From Psychrobacillus faecigallinarum (GTDB taxonomy: Bacteria; Bacillota; Bacilli; Bacillales_A; Planococcaceae), in assembly GCF_014836595.1 (NCBI RefSeq), contig NZ_JACSQO010000012.1, forward strand, positions 1 through 64,000: 64,000 nucleotides of DNA, written 5' to 3'. Shown here one piece after another: positions 37,896-47,448 of this stretch. The translations under genes and the position numbers were made by a program. The notes beneath the pieces are model-generated. The model searched no databases and had not been told where the DNA came from. It worked only from the letters and a program-made list of their open reading frames with translations. How positions within the stretch are numbered: the first letter of the stretch is position 1; each line of letters begins with the position of its first letter.

Positions 37896-38660
37896 GTGAA
37901 AAACTTTATACATTTTGGCTATTTACAAGCAATTTCATGCATATTTCCTGTCATTATTTTTGGAGCTTTAGCTCTTTCTAAGATAGTCTCTATACCATAC
38001 CTGCCCCGCTATGATTTCATACTTATTATTTGTATAGTTGGCCAAATATTTATGCTAATTTCAAAGTTAGAGACATGGGATGAGTTTAAAGTCATTTGTC
38101 TATTTCATGTAATAGGTTTAGCATTGGAACTCTTTAAAACCTATATGGGATCTTGGTCATATCCAGAGAATGCATACAGCAAAATTGGGGGAGTACCGCT
38201 TTATAGCGGTTTTATGTATGCAAGTGTCGCAAGTTATATTTGTCAAGCTTGGCGAAGGTTCGACTTACATATCTATCATTGGCCACCTTCTATTTCAGCT
38301 ACAATTATTGGCGCTCTTATTTATTTTAATTTTTTTACACATCATTACTTTTTCGATATACGCTGGTTTTTAAAGGCTCTTTTACTTATTGTTTTCTTCC
38401 GGACTGTCGTCAGCTTTCGAGTAAAGGAAAAGGTTTATAAAATGCCAATCGTCTTATCCTTTTTGTTAATTGGTTTTTTCATATGGATCGCTGAGAATAT
38501 CACTACCTTTTTAGGTGCTTGGCAATATCCTAACCAAGAACAAGTGTGGTCCATCGTTCATATTGGGAAGATTAGCTCTTGGTTTCTACTCGTGATTATA
38601 AGCATTATTATTGTCGTTCAACTGAAAAAGGCAAAGAACGGCTCAGCACTTGTACGCTAA
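37896..38660 (+). CDS. DUF817 family integral membrane protein (YoaT-like)
   Basis: This 254-residue protein has about eight hydrophobic helices. Conserved DUF817 blocks are LFHVIGLALELFKTYMGSWSY, GGVPLYSGFMYASVASYICQAW and WIAENITTFLGAWQYPNQ. Acidic and aromatic residues within helices hint at a carotenoid-cyclase-like or transporter fold, but no function is known. It starts at GTG after GGAGGTAAG and ends with its own terminator. Confidence 0.88.
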   Translation: MKNFIHFGYLQAISCIFPVIIFGALALSKIVSIPYLPRYDFILIICIVGQIFMLISKLETWDEFKVICLFHVIGLALELFKTYMGSWSYPENAYSKIGGVPLYSGFMYASVASYICQAWRRFDLHIYHWPPSISATIIGALIYFNFFTHHYFFDIRWFLKALLLIVFFRTVVSFRVKEKVYKMPIVLSFLLIGFFIWIAENITTFLGAWQYPNQEQVWSIVHIGKISSWFLLVIISIIIVVQLKKAKNGSALVR

Positions 38661-38716
38661 CTACTATTCATACTGGAGTTCTAGAGTTTTCTAAAGTATG
38701 TACGAATAATAACTTA

Positions 38717-38765
38717 AAAAGGACATTTGTAGAAGGATTCCTCCTTCTAACAAACGTCCTTTTTT
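38717..38765 (+). terminator. DUF817 gene terminator
   Basis: AAAAGGAC pairs with GTCCTTTT, and inside it TGTAGAAGGA pairs with TCCTTCTAACA. Ts follow. It may serve the convergent hemG gene too. Confidence 0.82.
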
Positions 38766-38772
38766 AAAGTGT

Positions 38773-40164
38773 TCAACTTAATTTTTCAATAATTTGTTTT
38801 GCTGTTTCTTTCCCATTCTTAATGCAAGGTCCAATACCAACTCCATAATATGAGCAACCAGCAAGTATGACTTGAGGAAATAATGTAGACATTTTTTTCT
38901 CAATAGATTTGATAGCCTCCGCATGCGCCATATGATAGTTTGGCATTAAATCATTCCATTTCGTTACTTCAACTACTTGAGGTTTCCCATCAAGCTTCAA
39001 GCTATGTTGAATATCTTGCATTGCCACTTCTACAAGCTCTTCCTCGCTCATATGCTTCATCTTTGAAAACTCTGGATTAGTGCTCTTATAAAACATACGG
39101 ACTAATAGCTTGTTATTCTTTGAGGTGTGCTCCCATTTCCGACTAGTCCATGTGCAAGCGTTACATTTCACATTTGAGTTCTCCGAAACAATATAACCAG
39201 TCCCCTCTGCCGGCAGCTGCTCATCGGATATATCAAAACCAAGATATATGCTGATTAACGAAGAATTTTTAAACTTGCTGAAGTCCTCATTCAGTTGTTC
39301 ATTATTTAGCACTTCTTGTGCAACTTGATGAGGTGTGGTCAGCACTACATAATCTGCCTCTATTATTTGTCCGTCTGACAGATATACGCTGTACTCACTT
39401 CCCCCCTTTTTCTCAATTTTTTTTGTATGAACACCTTTTATAATTTTAGAATCCTTTAATTCATCTTCTATTTGATTAATGAGTGTAGATAAACCGTTTT
39501 TAAATGAAATAAATTTTTTGTTAGCAGATTTTTGGAATTGCTCCTTATTGGCCCCAAGCCCTTTAATGATGCTGCCATACTTATTTTTATAATCAATTAA
39601 ATAGGGTAAAGTTGTTTCTAATGTTAGCTTGTCCAAGTCACCTGAATATACGCCTGATAATACTGGAGCTACTTGTTTTTCTACTAGTTCTTCTCCAAGG
39701 AAGTATTTTAAAAACGAACCAATTGAGTCTTCTTTTGTAAAGCTTTCGTTAGTTAGCTCTAAGTCCTTCAGTGCCTCCTGCTTTCCTTCCCCAGAAACAA
39801 GTGAACTACTTTCTAGCGATTCCACACTTGTAGGGATTCCAAAAACTGAGTCTGCTGGTATTGCATGCAACTCATTATTAGTATAAATATAGGAAATTCC
39901 TGTTGCGTTATATACTAGCTCTTTTTGTAAACCAAGTTCCTCCACAAGGGGCAATATTGATTCGTGACGTGCTACTATGGAGTCTGCACCAACTTCCATG
40001 ATAAAATCGTCCTCATAAACTGAATGGATTTTTCCTCCAAGATAATCATTCGATTCCACTAAAGTCATTTCCATATCTAAAGCTTTTTCATTTTTAAGCA
40101 GATGCAAATAATGCATCACAGAAAGTCCAGTAATTCCACCACCAACTACAACTATCTTTTTCAA
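38773..40164 (-). CDS. hemY: coproporphyrinogen III / protoporphyrinogen oxidase
   Basis: This FAD enzyme of about 463 residues belongs to the haem pathway. Its N-terminal FAD motif is VVVGGGITGLSVMHYL, followed by ESNDYLGGKI, EVGADSIVARHES and the C-terminal VILAGCSYYGVGIGPCIKNG. In Bacillales this family oxidises coproporphyrinogen III in the coproporphyrin-dependent route (CgoX). The start is likely TTG at 40164, seven bases after GAGGAG; a GTG nine bases upstream is possible but too close. The other haem genes are not in the window. Confidence 0.93.
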   Translation of the reverse strand: MKKIVVVGGGITGLSVMHYLHLLKNEKALDMEMTLVESNDYLGGKIHSVYEDDFIMEVGADSIVARHESILPLVEELGLQKELVYNATGISYIYTNNELHAIPADSVFGIPTSVESLESSSLVSGEGKQEALKDLELTNESFTKEDSIGSFLKYFLGEELVEKQVAPVLSGVYSGDLDKLTLETTLPYLIDYKNKYGSIIKGLGANKEQFQKSANKKFISFKNGLSTLINQIEDELKDSKIIKGVHTKKIEKKGGSEYSVYLSDGQIIEADYVVLTTPHQVAQEVLNNEQLNEDFSKFKNSSLISIYLGFDISDEQLPAEGTGYIVSENSNVKCNACTWTSRKWEHTSKNNKLLVRMFYKSTNPEFSKMKHMSEEELVEVAMQDIQHSLKLDGKPQVVEVTKWNDLMPNYHMAHAEAIKSIEKKMSTLFPQVILAGCSYYGVGIGPCIKNGKETAKQIIEKLS

Positions 40165-40416
40165 AAAGCTCACTCCTCTGTTCTTCTTACGTACTATGTT
40201 ATCTTAAGTATAAACAGAAAATACAGGATAGAGTATGATTTCTCTCACTCTTCTAGGTGATTTTCTCTGATAGTTTACAGGATTGTCAAATTTGGATAGA
40301 GAAAAAACAACTGAAGAATAAGGTCTATAATTTTTGCATTTATAATTGAAGTTATTTCTGATCGAAGTGATTAACTATCAGGATTCCCTTGGTGGTTAGT
40401 TCTTTTAAATATAGCA

Positions 40417-40455
40417 AAAGGAGTACTTAAGAATAAAGCTTAAGTACTCTTTTTG
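40417..40455 (+). terminator. perfect 11-bp hairpin upstream of the secreted helical protein
   Basis: GAGTACTTAAG (40421-40431) and CTTAAGTACTC (40439-40449), followed by TTTTTGC; on the other strand the same hairpin is followed by CTTTTGC. It lies about 80 bases before a ribosome binding site and no gene ends here, so it could be an attenuator or end a small RNA. Confidence 0.65.
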
Positions 40456-40532
40456 CAAAGAAGGATAAAATTAGAGAAAAAAACCAAAGTAATAAAGACA
40501 TTTTTCTAATTCTTTAAAAAGGAGCAGATAGT

Positions 40533-41174
40533 ATGAAAAAACATTCTTTGAAGTTAGCGTTATTGTTTATGTCTATTGCTTTGATTGTTTCACCATTAAC
40601 TACAAAAGCTGAAACCGGATCCCAAGAACAGTGTTTTAGCCAAGAAGCATGTCAATTGAAGGGTGACTTAAGAAAGCTTTGGACAGAACATGTCATGTGG
40701 ACTAGACTTTATATTGTGAGCGCTTTGGAAGGTCTGGACGATCAAGAAAATGTACTAGCGAGGTTATTAAAAAATCAGGAGGATATTGGGAATGCTTTCA
40801 AGACTTATTATGGAGAAGCTGCAGGCAATAAATTGACTGCGCTGTTAAAGGACCATATCCTCATCGCCGGAAACGTAGTGGATGCGGCAAAAAGAGGTAA
40901 CCAAGCTGATTTGGAAAAATACAATAAAGAGTGGTATAAAAATGCTGACGACATAGCCGAGTTCCTTAGCAAAGCCAACCCAAATTGGCCAAAAGAAGAA
41001 TTAAAGGAAATGTTGGAAATGCATTTAGCTTTAATAACAGAGGATGTTACGGCAAGACTGGCAAAAGATTGGGATGCATCTATTGTTGCTTTAGATAAGG
41101 GGTTAGATAATATCATCCAGCTAGCTGATACATTATCAAATGGAGTCGTAAAACAATTTCCTAATAAATTTTAA
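40533..41174 (+). CDS. secreted helical protein of unknown function
   Basis: This 213-residue protein has an N-terminal signal peptide (basic MKKHSLK, hydrophobic stretch, probable cleavage after TKAE near 27-29). The mature part is all-helical, with conserved blocks LRKLWTEHVMWTRLYIVSAL, LLKNQEDIGNAFKTYYGE, LKDHILIAG and NPNWPKEELKEMLEMHLAL. Proteins of this kind are widespread in Firmicutes and often mislabelled. The repeated Trp/His/Glu spacing suggests a four-helix bundle that might bind metal; this is inference. AAAGGAG precedes the ATG. Confidence 0.8.
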   Translation: MKKHSLKLALLFMSIALIVSPLTTKAETGSQEQCFSQEACQLKGDLRKLWTEHVMWTRLYIVSALEGLDDQENVLARLLKNQEDIGNAFKTYYGEAAGNKLTALLKDHILIAGNVVDAAKRGNQADLEKYNKEWYKNADDIAEFLSKANPNWPKEELKEMLEMHLALITEDVTARLAKDWDASIVALDKGLDNIIQLADTLSNGVVKQFPNKF

Positions 41175-41245
41175 GTCAGGATTGTTAAGAAAAATCTTTA
41201 AATAATTAAGCAACCTTCTTACTTTCTTCTTGCTACACTCTATGA

Positions 41246-41325
41246 TTGTAGCGACTGACTACGACTTCAGTGGGCTTATCGCTCACCCTACGGAAAGCGC
41301 CCACCTAAAGCGGAAATCAGCCATC
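41246..41325. repeat. interspersed GC-richer repeat
   Basis: Shares GCTTATCGCTCACCC, ACGGAAAGCGCCCACC and AAAGCGGAAATCAGCC, in order, with the copy at 28735-28871. Confidence 0.7.
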
Positions 41326-41360
41326 CATTGTTCATACATTTTACTGTCGTTACGAGAAAA

Positions 41361-41407
41361 TAAAAGGATAGATAAAAGCGGAACAGCTTTATCCATCCTT
41401 TTTTTAC
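41361..41407. terminator. bidirectional terminator at the end of the kyn operon
   Basis: AAAGGATAGATAAA pairs with TTTATCCATCCTTT. It is followed by Ts on the plus strand and by TTTTATTTTC on the minus strand. Confidence 0.8.
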
Positions 41408-41427
41408 TACATATAAACATTATCCAC

Positions 41428-42054
41428 TTACATTTTTCTTAAAACAGCACGAACAGGACTTCCATCTGCTCCAACAATTTTTAATGGCAAAGCGATCAGT
41501 TCATAGTCTCCAGCAGATACATCCTGCAAATATAAGTTCTCTAGAATGTGTACCCCATTCTTATATAGCGTATGATGTATCGGTAAATCTTTACTATCAG
41601 CTGCATCTACTGAGGGAATATCTAAGCCTAACAGGAATATTCCTTTGTTCTGTAGAAACTCACCAATATCTTCTTTTAACAAGGTAAAATCCTCTGGAAA
41701 TTTTTCAACTTGAACCTTTTCTTTTGTTTTTAAGATTAGCCGCCTAACTCCATCTAGGTCAAAATTCATTAACTCTTCTTGACCAACCCATGGTATTCCA
41801 GTTACATCTATTACTTTGGCTGGTCCAATGTAATGATTAACATCTAACTGTTCGATCGTAGCCGCACTACTATTAAAATGAAAAGGTGCATCCGCATGAG
41901 TTCCAGTATGCACACTAGCTGTTATCTGACCTATATTAACAGAGCCTGTCTGCTCCTTTGTGTGAGCCACTTCAAAATGAAAAGGAGTATCTCCCGGCCA
42001 TGTTGCAATTTGGTTCGTTAACGGTTGTGTAATGTCTATCCATCTTTTAGACAT
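41428..42054 (-). CDS. kynB: kynurenine formamidase (arylformamidase)
   Basis: This 208-residue enzyme hydrolyses N-formylkynurenine to kynurenine. The cyclase-family metal motif HTGTHADAPFHF is near residue 50 (His-x-Gly-x-His-x-Asp). DITQPLTNQIATWPGDTPF starts the protein and GLDIPSVDAADSKDLPIHH is the second metal/active-site block. It is the last gene of kynU-kynA-kynB, 11 bases after kynA. GGAGGAAG precedes the ATG. Confidence 0.95.
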   Translation of the reverse strand: MSKRWIDITQPLTNQIATWPGDTPFHFEVAHTKEQTGSVNIGQITASVHTGTHADAPFHFNSSAATIEQLDVNHYIGPAKVIDVTGIPWVGQEELMNFDLDGVRRLILKTKEKVQVEKFPEDFTLLKEDIGEFLQNKGIFLLGLDIPSVDAADSKDLPIHHTLYKNGVHILENLYLQDVSAGDYELIALPLKIVGADGSPVRAVLRKM

Positions 42055-42065
42055 CTTTCTTCCTC

Positions 42066-42920
42066 CTATAAGTCAGTTCTAAGTTCCCAAAGCTCCGGAA
42101 AAAATCGATGATCGAGTACCTTGCGCAAATAATTGACTCCTGATGAACCACCAGTCCCAACCTTAAAGCCTATTATTCTCTCCACTGTTTTCATATGACG
42201 AAAACGCCATTGCTGTAACCAATCCTCAATATCAACAAGCTTTTCAGCCAATTGATAAAGATCCCAATACTGATTGACATTTTGGTACACAGTCTTCCAT
42301 GCATCTGCCACTGACTTGTCTCCAGAATACGTTATAGAATAATCTCTATTCAGAAGGGCAGGATTTATGAAAAAACCGCCCCTCGACAAAGCTTCAATCG
42401 AGACATCATAAATGCTCGGTGCATGAAATGCCTTCTCTAGCTGTTCATGCAGCTTCGTGTCCTTTTCATAAATTTTCAATATATGTGCTGTTTTATAGCC
42501 AAGAGCAAACTCAATCTGCCTATATTGATATGACTGAAATCCAGAGGACTTACCTAAATGATCCCTAAACTCTAAATACTCAGCAGGGGTCAATGTAGAC
42601 AGCACATCCCATGCTTGGATAAGTTGTGATTGTATTTTCGTTACTCTCGCTAGCATTTTAAAGGCGGATTGTAGATTATTAGCTTGAATAGCCTGTATAG
42701 CACTAGTTAGCTCATGTAGGATTAACTTCATCCATAACTCGTTTACTTGATGAATGATAATAAATAGCATTTCATCGTGATGAGTAGATAAGGTTTTTTG
42801 GCTAGCCAGAATAGTATCTAACTGAAGATATTCACCGTAGGTCATATCCTGCTGAAAGTTAGTATGAATCCCCTTTTCATTTGAATTATTATCCTCTTGT
42901 TTAGCAAATTGTTCGGACAA
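42066..42920 (-). CDS. kynA: tryptophan 2,3-dioxygenase
   Basis: This 284-residue haem enzyme opens the indole ring of tryptophan. The N-terminal [40 protein letters not shown] (substrate-side residues), [18 protein letters not shown] and the haem-ligand His in [14 protein letters not shown] with the GTGGSSG loop are all present. The likely start is TTG at 42920. It lies 14 bases after kynU. Confidence 0.95.
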   Translation of the reverse strand: MSEQFAKQEDNNSNEKGIHTNFQQDMTYGEYLQLDTILASQKTLSTHHDEMLFIIIHQVNELWMKLILHELTSAIQAIQANNLQSAFKMLARVTKIQSQLIQAWDVLSTLTPAEYLEFRDHLGKSSGFQSYQYRQIEFALGYKTAHILKIYEKDTKLHEQLEKAFHAPSIYDVSIEALSRGGFFINPALLNRDYSITYSGDKSVADAWKTVYQNVNQYWDLYQLAEKLVDIEDWLQQWRFRHMKTVERIIGFKVGTGGSSGVNYLRKVLDHRFFPELWELRTDL

Positions 42921-42934
42921 TTCCTCACTCCTTC

Positions 42935-44206
42935 CTAGGCAATTACTTCTCGTTTATTTTCGAATTTCAAATACTCCTCTTTTTCCATAATCTCCTTTAA
43001 AAATTGAACGGTCTCCCATACTTCCTCAAAGGTATTATAGAGAGCAACCGGAGCCAAACGAATGCCATTAGGGGAACGGAAGTCAGGAACTACGCCTTTT
43101 TCCTTTAATGCCTTACAAATTCTTGCCGCTTCCTCATGTATTAGAAATAAGTGTCCTCCTCTTCTTTCCTGCTCCAGTGGAGAGACATTCTGAAATGCAT
43201 ATTCACTTAGCAGTTCATCTATTAAACAACGCATATATTCTGTTAGTTTCCATGATTTATCCCTAATTCGTGCTATGCCAGTTTCCTGAAATATTTGAAG
43301 AGAACCATACAATGGGGCTGCACTCAAAATATGTGGTGTCCCTATTTGGTATGAGCCGACCTGAGTAGCAGGCGTCATTTTAATGTCTAAGTCAAACTGC
43401 TTATCCTTATCTGACCCAAACCAACCAGCAAGTCCTGGGCCAACTCCAAAGTGTTTACGATTAACATATAATCCTCCGACTGACCCTGGTCCTCCATTTA
43501 AATGTTTATATGTACACCAAAAGGCAAAATCAACTTCCCATTCATCCATGGCATGTGGAATAGCTCCGATGGAGTGACAAAGATCAAAACCAATTAAAAT
43601 ATCCCTTTTGTGAGCCTCTTCTGTTAACAGCTTCATATTCAATATTTGTCCACTGCGGTAAAGTACACTCGGCAAAACAATCAATGACACGTCCTCTGTC
43701 ATTGCTTGGATAATATCCACTTCCTCCAATAGCATGCCATCTTGGCTTCTTACTATCTTCATATGCTCGCTTGGATCATATCCATGAAGCGCCAGCTGAC
43801 TACTAACCGCGTATAAATCGGAAGGAAAATTCAATTCATCCACTAATATTTTCGTTCGGCTGCCATGGGGCTTATAAAAGCTAGCTATCAATTGATGAAG
43901 GTTTGAGGTGGTAGAACCGGTAATGATGACCTCCTCATCCATAGCACCAATTAACGGTGAACACATCCCTCCCAGCCTTTCCGCAAAATAATACCAAGGA
44001 TGCTGTCCCTTCATCCAACCATCAATGCCTGAATTCTTCCATGAGTCGAGAAGAGATAATACTGCTGATTCAGCCCTTTTCGAAAGCAGCCCCAATGAAT
44101 TCCCATCCATATAGACAGTTCCAGAAGGAATATAAAATTCTGTACGGTATTTTTTCAGGGTGTCCTCTTTATCTAGCTTTCTAGCGTACTCTTTTGTGAT
44201 GTCCAT
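42935..44206 (-). CDS. kynU: kynureninase
   Basis: This 423-residue PLP enzyme cleaves kynurenine to anthranilate and alanine. [44 protein letters not shown] (with the PLP-binding Asp) and the PLP Lys in [17 protein letters not shown] near residue 228 mark the family. The start was set at 44206 because AAGGAGG precedes that ATG. As the first gene of kynUAB it completes conversion of tryptophan to anthranilate. Confidence 0.95.
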   Translation of the reverse strand: MDITKEYARKLDKEDTLKKYRTEFYIPSGTVYMDGNSLGLLSKRAESAVLSLLDSWKNSGIDGWMKGQHPWYYFAERLGGMCSPLIGAMDEEVIITGSTTSNLHQLIASFYKPHGSRTKILVDELNFPSDLYAVSSQLALHGYDPSEHMKIVRSQDGMLLEEVDIIQAMTEDVSLIVLPSVLYRSGQILNMKLLTEEAHKRDILIGFDLCHSIGAIPHAMDEWEVDFAFWCTYKHLNGGPGSVGGLYVNRKHFGVGPGLAGWFGSDKDKQFDLDIKMTPATQVGSYQIGTPHILSAAPLYGSLQIFQETGIARIRDKSWKLTEYMRCLIDELLSEYAFQNVSPLEQERRGGHLFLIHEEAARICKALKEKGVVPDFRSPNGIRLAPVALYNTFEEVWETVQFLKEIMEKEEYLKFENKREVIA

Positions 44207-44249
44207 TACACGCCCTCCTTTTACCGAATTTTCCATCTATTATAAAAGA

Positions 44250-44278
44250 ATATTATTATATGTATTGTTTTATGTCAA
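44250..44278 (-). promoter_or_regulatory. kyn operon promoter
   Basis: On the minus strand TTGACA (44273-44278), 17 bases, TAATAT (44250-44255). It is close to the sigma-A consensus and about 45 bases before the kynU start. Confidence 0.8.
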
Positions 44279-44558
44279 AGCAATACCATTACACTCGACG
44301 ACTTCTAAATATAGGGAAGAGGAAGGAATAGTAAGTAAATGTTTCAAAAAGAATTTATCAAAGAGCATAAAAGCATAAAATGATTAGTTCTTTAAATAAT
44401 TTAAAGTGGTACTTTCTATAAGGAAATATCAAAAAATATAAACTAATGTATGGAGTTTATTAAAAAAGGTCTTTATTCTTTAAAATAATTTAGACAAGTA
44501 GTCCTTTGACCTCTATCAACACATTAAAAAATAATAGGATGTGATAGAGGGGGTGAAA

Positions 44559-45058
44559 ATGAATTAACAAGTTCCTTTAATGGAAATGCTGTTAGGATGT
44601 GATAATTATCCTTGCTGCTGTTTCAAAGGTAGTCGAGGAACTACTGGCACTTCTGCGGCTACTGATGTTAAGGAAAAAAATGAGGCTGTGTTATTCTACT
44701 TTACACATGCTTGCTTATACTCCCGGAACGAACAGTTCCTAATAAGAGGTCTACTTAAGTCTTTCTTACACAACATTAAACAGATTTAAGCAGGCATAGT
44801 CTAAAGAGGATAATGCAGAGCTTAATCGGTTAAAGTAAATAAAATTAACCGACTGCAATATTCGTTAATGGAAAACCAATCCCAAAATACTATGAGACAC
44901 GTAGTACAAGGCAAAATAGCGGTCTGGCAATTGTTTTCTTGAATAGAGATGCATTATTAACCTTAAGAAACCAAATTTTTGACCTGCCCGTTACACTATC
45001 AAACGATGACGGAAATAGACAAACAAACGTAAACGCTTCACTTATATCCAAATATTGA
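44559..45058 (+). pseudogene. decayed collagen-like exosporium protein
   Basis: A strong site (AGAGGGGG) precedes ATG 44559, but the third codon is TAA; the same frame then reads CCCFKGSRGTTGTSAATDV, a Cys motif running into a short Gly-x-Thr collagen-like stretch. After further frame changes the end reads AIFVNGKPIP, then NSGLAIVFLNRDALLTLRNQ, then PVTLSNDDGNRQTNVNASLI and a stop at 45056-45058. That end matches the C-terminal TNF/C1q-like domain of BclA-type spore-surface proteins (family knowledge). Two terminators follow. Shadow frames on the minus strand here are not genes. Confidence 0.6.
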
Positions 45059-45060
45059 CT

Positions 45061-45090
45061 GAGTGCATTCAATATGCACTCTACTTTTTT
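45061..45090 (+). terminator. terminator of the collagen-like pseudogene
   Basis: GAGTGCAT (45061-45068) and ATGCACTC (45074-45081), followed by TACTTTTTT; it starts three bases after the pseudogene's stop codon. Confidence 0.75.
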
Positions 45091-45098
45091 AAAGTAAG

Positions 45099-45153
45099 AA
45101 CTAGAAATAGGAGCAATTTTTTTAATTGCTCCTATTTCTAGTTTTTGTTTTTT
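45099..45153 (+). terminator. second, perfect 20-bp hairpin with T-tract
   Basis: Arms 45099-45118 and 45124-45143 are perfectly complementary over 20 bp around a T5 loop, and TTTGTTTTTT follows on the plus strand. The minus-strand side lacks such a tract. It backs up the terminator just before it and protects the convergent gene downstream. Confidence 0.85.
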
Positions 45154-45185
45154 GAAAGCCATTTATACTATCGTTTAAGCATTTC

Positions 45186-45407
45186 TTATATTACATACTT
45201 TTCTTTTTCTGTTAGAGGGACAAATGCCAAAATATTGTTCATTTTGAAGGTTCTCTTTGTTTTTCTTAAGTAGCAATATGCTTGAAATGAATCAGCTTTT
45301 AAACCTATTACCTTTATTCTTCTTTTGCTAATTTCCCCATTTTCATTTATATAAATCATCTCTACTAATTGATGATATTTTAAAGCTTTTAATACCAAAA
45401 TACGCAA
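45186..45407 (-). CDS. WYL-like small protein of unknown function (73 aa)
   Basis: The protein reads as a short beta-rich domain resembling part of a WYL fold: LVEMIYINENGEISKRRIKV, then IGLKADSFQAYCYLRKTKRT, then FKMNNILAFVPL. Standalone WYL-like proteins of this size occur in Bacillales. The start is TTG at 45407, eight bases after AAGGAGG. Ligand and partner are unknown. Confidence 0.7.
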   Translation of the reverse strand: MRILVLKALKYHQLVEMIYINENGEISKRRIKVIGLKADSFQAYCYLRKTKRTFKMNNILAFVPLTEKEKYVI

Positions 45408-45540
45408 GCCCGTTTCCTCCTTTTACAGCATTGTATGAAACATACGTTCTATTTATTACTAAAAAAATATTATATCCTTTGACTTATATAAAAAAAGAAC
45501 AAATTCTAGTTAGAAAATGTTCCCTTCATTTACCATGTTA

Positions 45541-45690
45541 TTAAGTTATAGGAGATGATTGATCACTTATAATAGTAGGTTCGTGTAAAGCAGCATTATA
45601 AGCGATCAAAGTAACGCCAAGCCTTTCTTCCAATTCACTTAGCTCTTTTAATTGCTCGCTATCTAGTTCCGCAAATTTATAATCTTCCAT
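45541..45690 (-). CDS. 49-residue acidic small protein
   Basis: The frame encodes MEDYKFAELDSEQLKELSEL, then EERLGVTLIAYNAALHEPTI and a short tail. AAAGGATGATCC precedes the ATG, and a weak hairpin with seven Ts follows on the minus strand (45480-45535). The pattern of a leucine-rich acidic helix followed by LGVTLIAY is seen in small conserved proteins of Bacillales. No function is known. Confidence 0.65.
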   Translation of the reverse strand: MEDYKFAELDSEQLKELSELEERLGVTLIAYNAALHEPTIISDQSSPIT

Positions 45691-45894
45691 ATGGATCATC
45701 CTTTCTTTCTATTTATCATCACCTTTCTTCAATGATTTATGCATCGTATCATTAGTTTTCTAACAGCAGCTATTTTTTTAAAAGGCTTGTTTGTATATTT
45801 ATTGATACATCCCAATAAAGCTATATACTGCACCGACATAACATTAACATGGTAACCCTATCAATCAATCTCAAATTATACTCTTCAAACAATT

Positions 45895-46743
45895 TTATTT
45901 TCTCCAATGAGTAGGAATTTTTAGTCTGTCGGGTAGCTTAGTAGAAATATCTCCGTTTGCCGCATTAATTTGCATTTGAGTGAGGAAGAACGAACCAGTT
46001 AAATCGGCTCCACTTAAATCTACATCCCTTAAATCTGCTCCTATCCAATCGACTTCTCGTAAATTTGCTTCCCGTAAGTCAGAAGCAATAAGGTATGCGC
46101 CTCTAAAACTGACACCACTTAGATTCGCACGCTTAAGCTTAGCCCCAATTAAATCTGCTCCTCTTTTTGAAAGCTGGGAATTTTTTTTGTTTTTGCTGCC
46201 ATTTCTCATTGCTTCATAGCGTATTAATTCACTTGCTTTTATCAAGATTTCATTTACAAGCACCCTATATAAAGGAATATTCACCGTTAAAAGACTTTCT
46301 ATTTCCAAGGATGTTAACTCTTCTGTTTTATTTATCAATACTTGGACATCCTTGTGTAAAGAAGATGTTTTATCATAAGAAAGAATTTCCGACAAATATA
46401 AAAGCATTTCATGTAGCTGATGCATAATTGGCAAGGCAAGAAACATTTGATTAGCTATGTTAGGATTATCTCTCCAATCCATTTCTTTAAAGGTCTGCTG
46501 AGATACTTTCTGTCCTGCTCCAATGCATTCAAAAACCGTACAGCCACGATATCCTTTGTTTCTTAACTCACTATGAATAGCACAACGATATTCAGACTGT
46601 AAATACTGACAAGGTCTTCCTCCGTCTTTATTGCAGGCGAAATCAGAGGAAGCCTCAAATGGTAAAGCGACACAGCATAGTCCAAAACAATTTTGACAAT
46701 CTGGAACTAGGTCTGCTCGTATTTGATTAGAGTTATTAGACAT
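45895..46743 (-). CDS. cysteine-rich plus pentapeptide-repeat protein
   Basis: The N-terminal 80 residues hold nine cysteines, with motifs CQNCFGLCC, CNKDGGRPCQYL and GCTVFEC, like a YkgJ-type zinc/iron-binding domain. The middle is helical. From about residue 195 to 260 there are roughly ten pentapeptide repeats (A-x-L or D-L-x-x), for example LKRANLSGVSFRGAYLIASD, forming a right-handed beta-helix. The total is 282 residues. The combination occurs in Bacillales proteins of unknown function. Confidence 0.85.
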   Translation of the reverse strand: MSNNSNQIRADLVPDCQNCFGLCCVALPFEASSDFACNKDGGRPCQYLQSEYRCAIHSELRNKGYRGCTVFECIGAGQKVSQQTFKEMDWRDNPNIANQMFLALPIMHQLHEMLLYLSEILSYDKTSSLHKDVQVLINKTEELTSLEIESLLTVNIPLYRVLVNEILIKASELIRYEAMRNGSKNKKNSQLSKRGADLIGAKLKRANLSGVSFRGAYLIASDLREANLREVDWIGADLRDVDLSGADLTGSFFLTQMQINAANGDISTKLPDRLKIPTHWRK

Positions 46744-46787
46744 AACACTTCTTCTCTTTCTTCTTTGTTTTTTTATGCTTTATGTTC

Positions 46788-47330
46788 TCAGTTCGGCTCT
46801 ATCTGACCTATTTGAAATGAGCGTTTTTCTTGATCGCTCGTAATCGCTTCTATTACACCTTTCGAAATTTCTGAATGTGTTAGCCATCTGGATGTATTGC
46901 CTTCTTGCATAAAACCTAGCTGGACTTGATAATACGAGCAATTTTGTGAAATTGGAAGGCCGTTTCTAGTCTCTTCCACATTCGAACTACTCCCTAATAT
47001 GTGATAGAGTTTCCAGTTGTGCTCCCACTTAGACATTGCTTTTATTAAAGTTGGTAAAGCTTTGCTTGCATATGAATGAACCCATGCAATAACTACACCA
47101 ATTTCTCCTTTTTCCTTTATAAGCTTTTGTATCTCTTCTTCCCATTGCTGTTCATTGCTATAGTCCACATATATAGGTGTAATTGTGTGTGCTCCAGAGG
47201 ATTGCTCTAAAAGTTTTTGCATCTTTGTTTGATTTCTTGCGACCACGGTTACATTGAATTTTTTTTCTTGAAGTCGTAGAGTTGCTTCTCTTAGCATTCC
47301 TGTGCCACCAATTACAAGTGCATGTTTCAT
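46788..47330 (-). CDS. short SDR-like NAD(P)-binding protein
   Basis: This 180-residue protein has a Rossmann start HALVIGGTGMLREATLRLQE and NVTVVARN, so a nucleotide-binding fold is clear. The usual YxxxK catalytic pair is not evident, and the C-terminus is short. It may be an atypical SDR. Function unknown. GGAGAA precedes the ATG. Confidence 0.75.
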   Translation of the reverse strand: MKHALVIGGTGMLREATLRLQEKKFNVTVVARNQTKMQKLLEQSSGAHTITPIYVDYSNEQQWEEEIQKLIKEKGEIGVVIAWVHSYASKALPTLIKAMSKWEHNWKLYHILGSSSNVEETRNGLPISQNCSYYQVQLGFMQEGNTSRWLTHSEISKGVIEAITSDQEKRSFQIGQIEPN

Positions 47331-47448
47331 CGGTTCTCCTCCTTAAACAATTGAAAATATATACAATTCTATTTTTATTGTATCAAATTGCAAGAAATTA
47401 CATTTAAGAATTATTTTTCATAATTTCTATTATATAATTTGATTTACG

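Noticed and set aside
44890..45162. 90-residue frame on the minus strand
   Set aside because: It begins inside a 20-bp terminator hairpin and runs antisense to the collagen-like pseudogene remnant.
45980..46427. Repetitive plus-strand frames rich in SAPLK-like repeats
   Set aside because: They are the antisense shadow of the pentapeptide repeats in the minus-strand gene.
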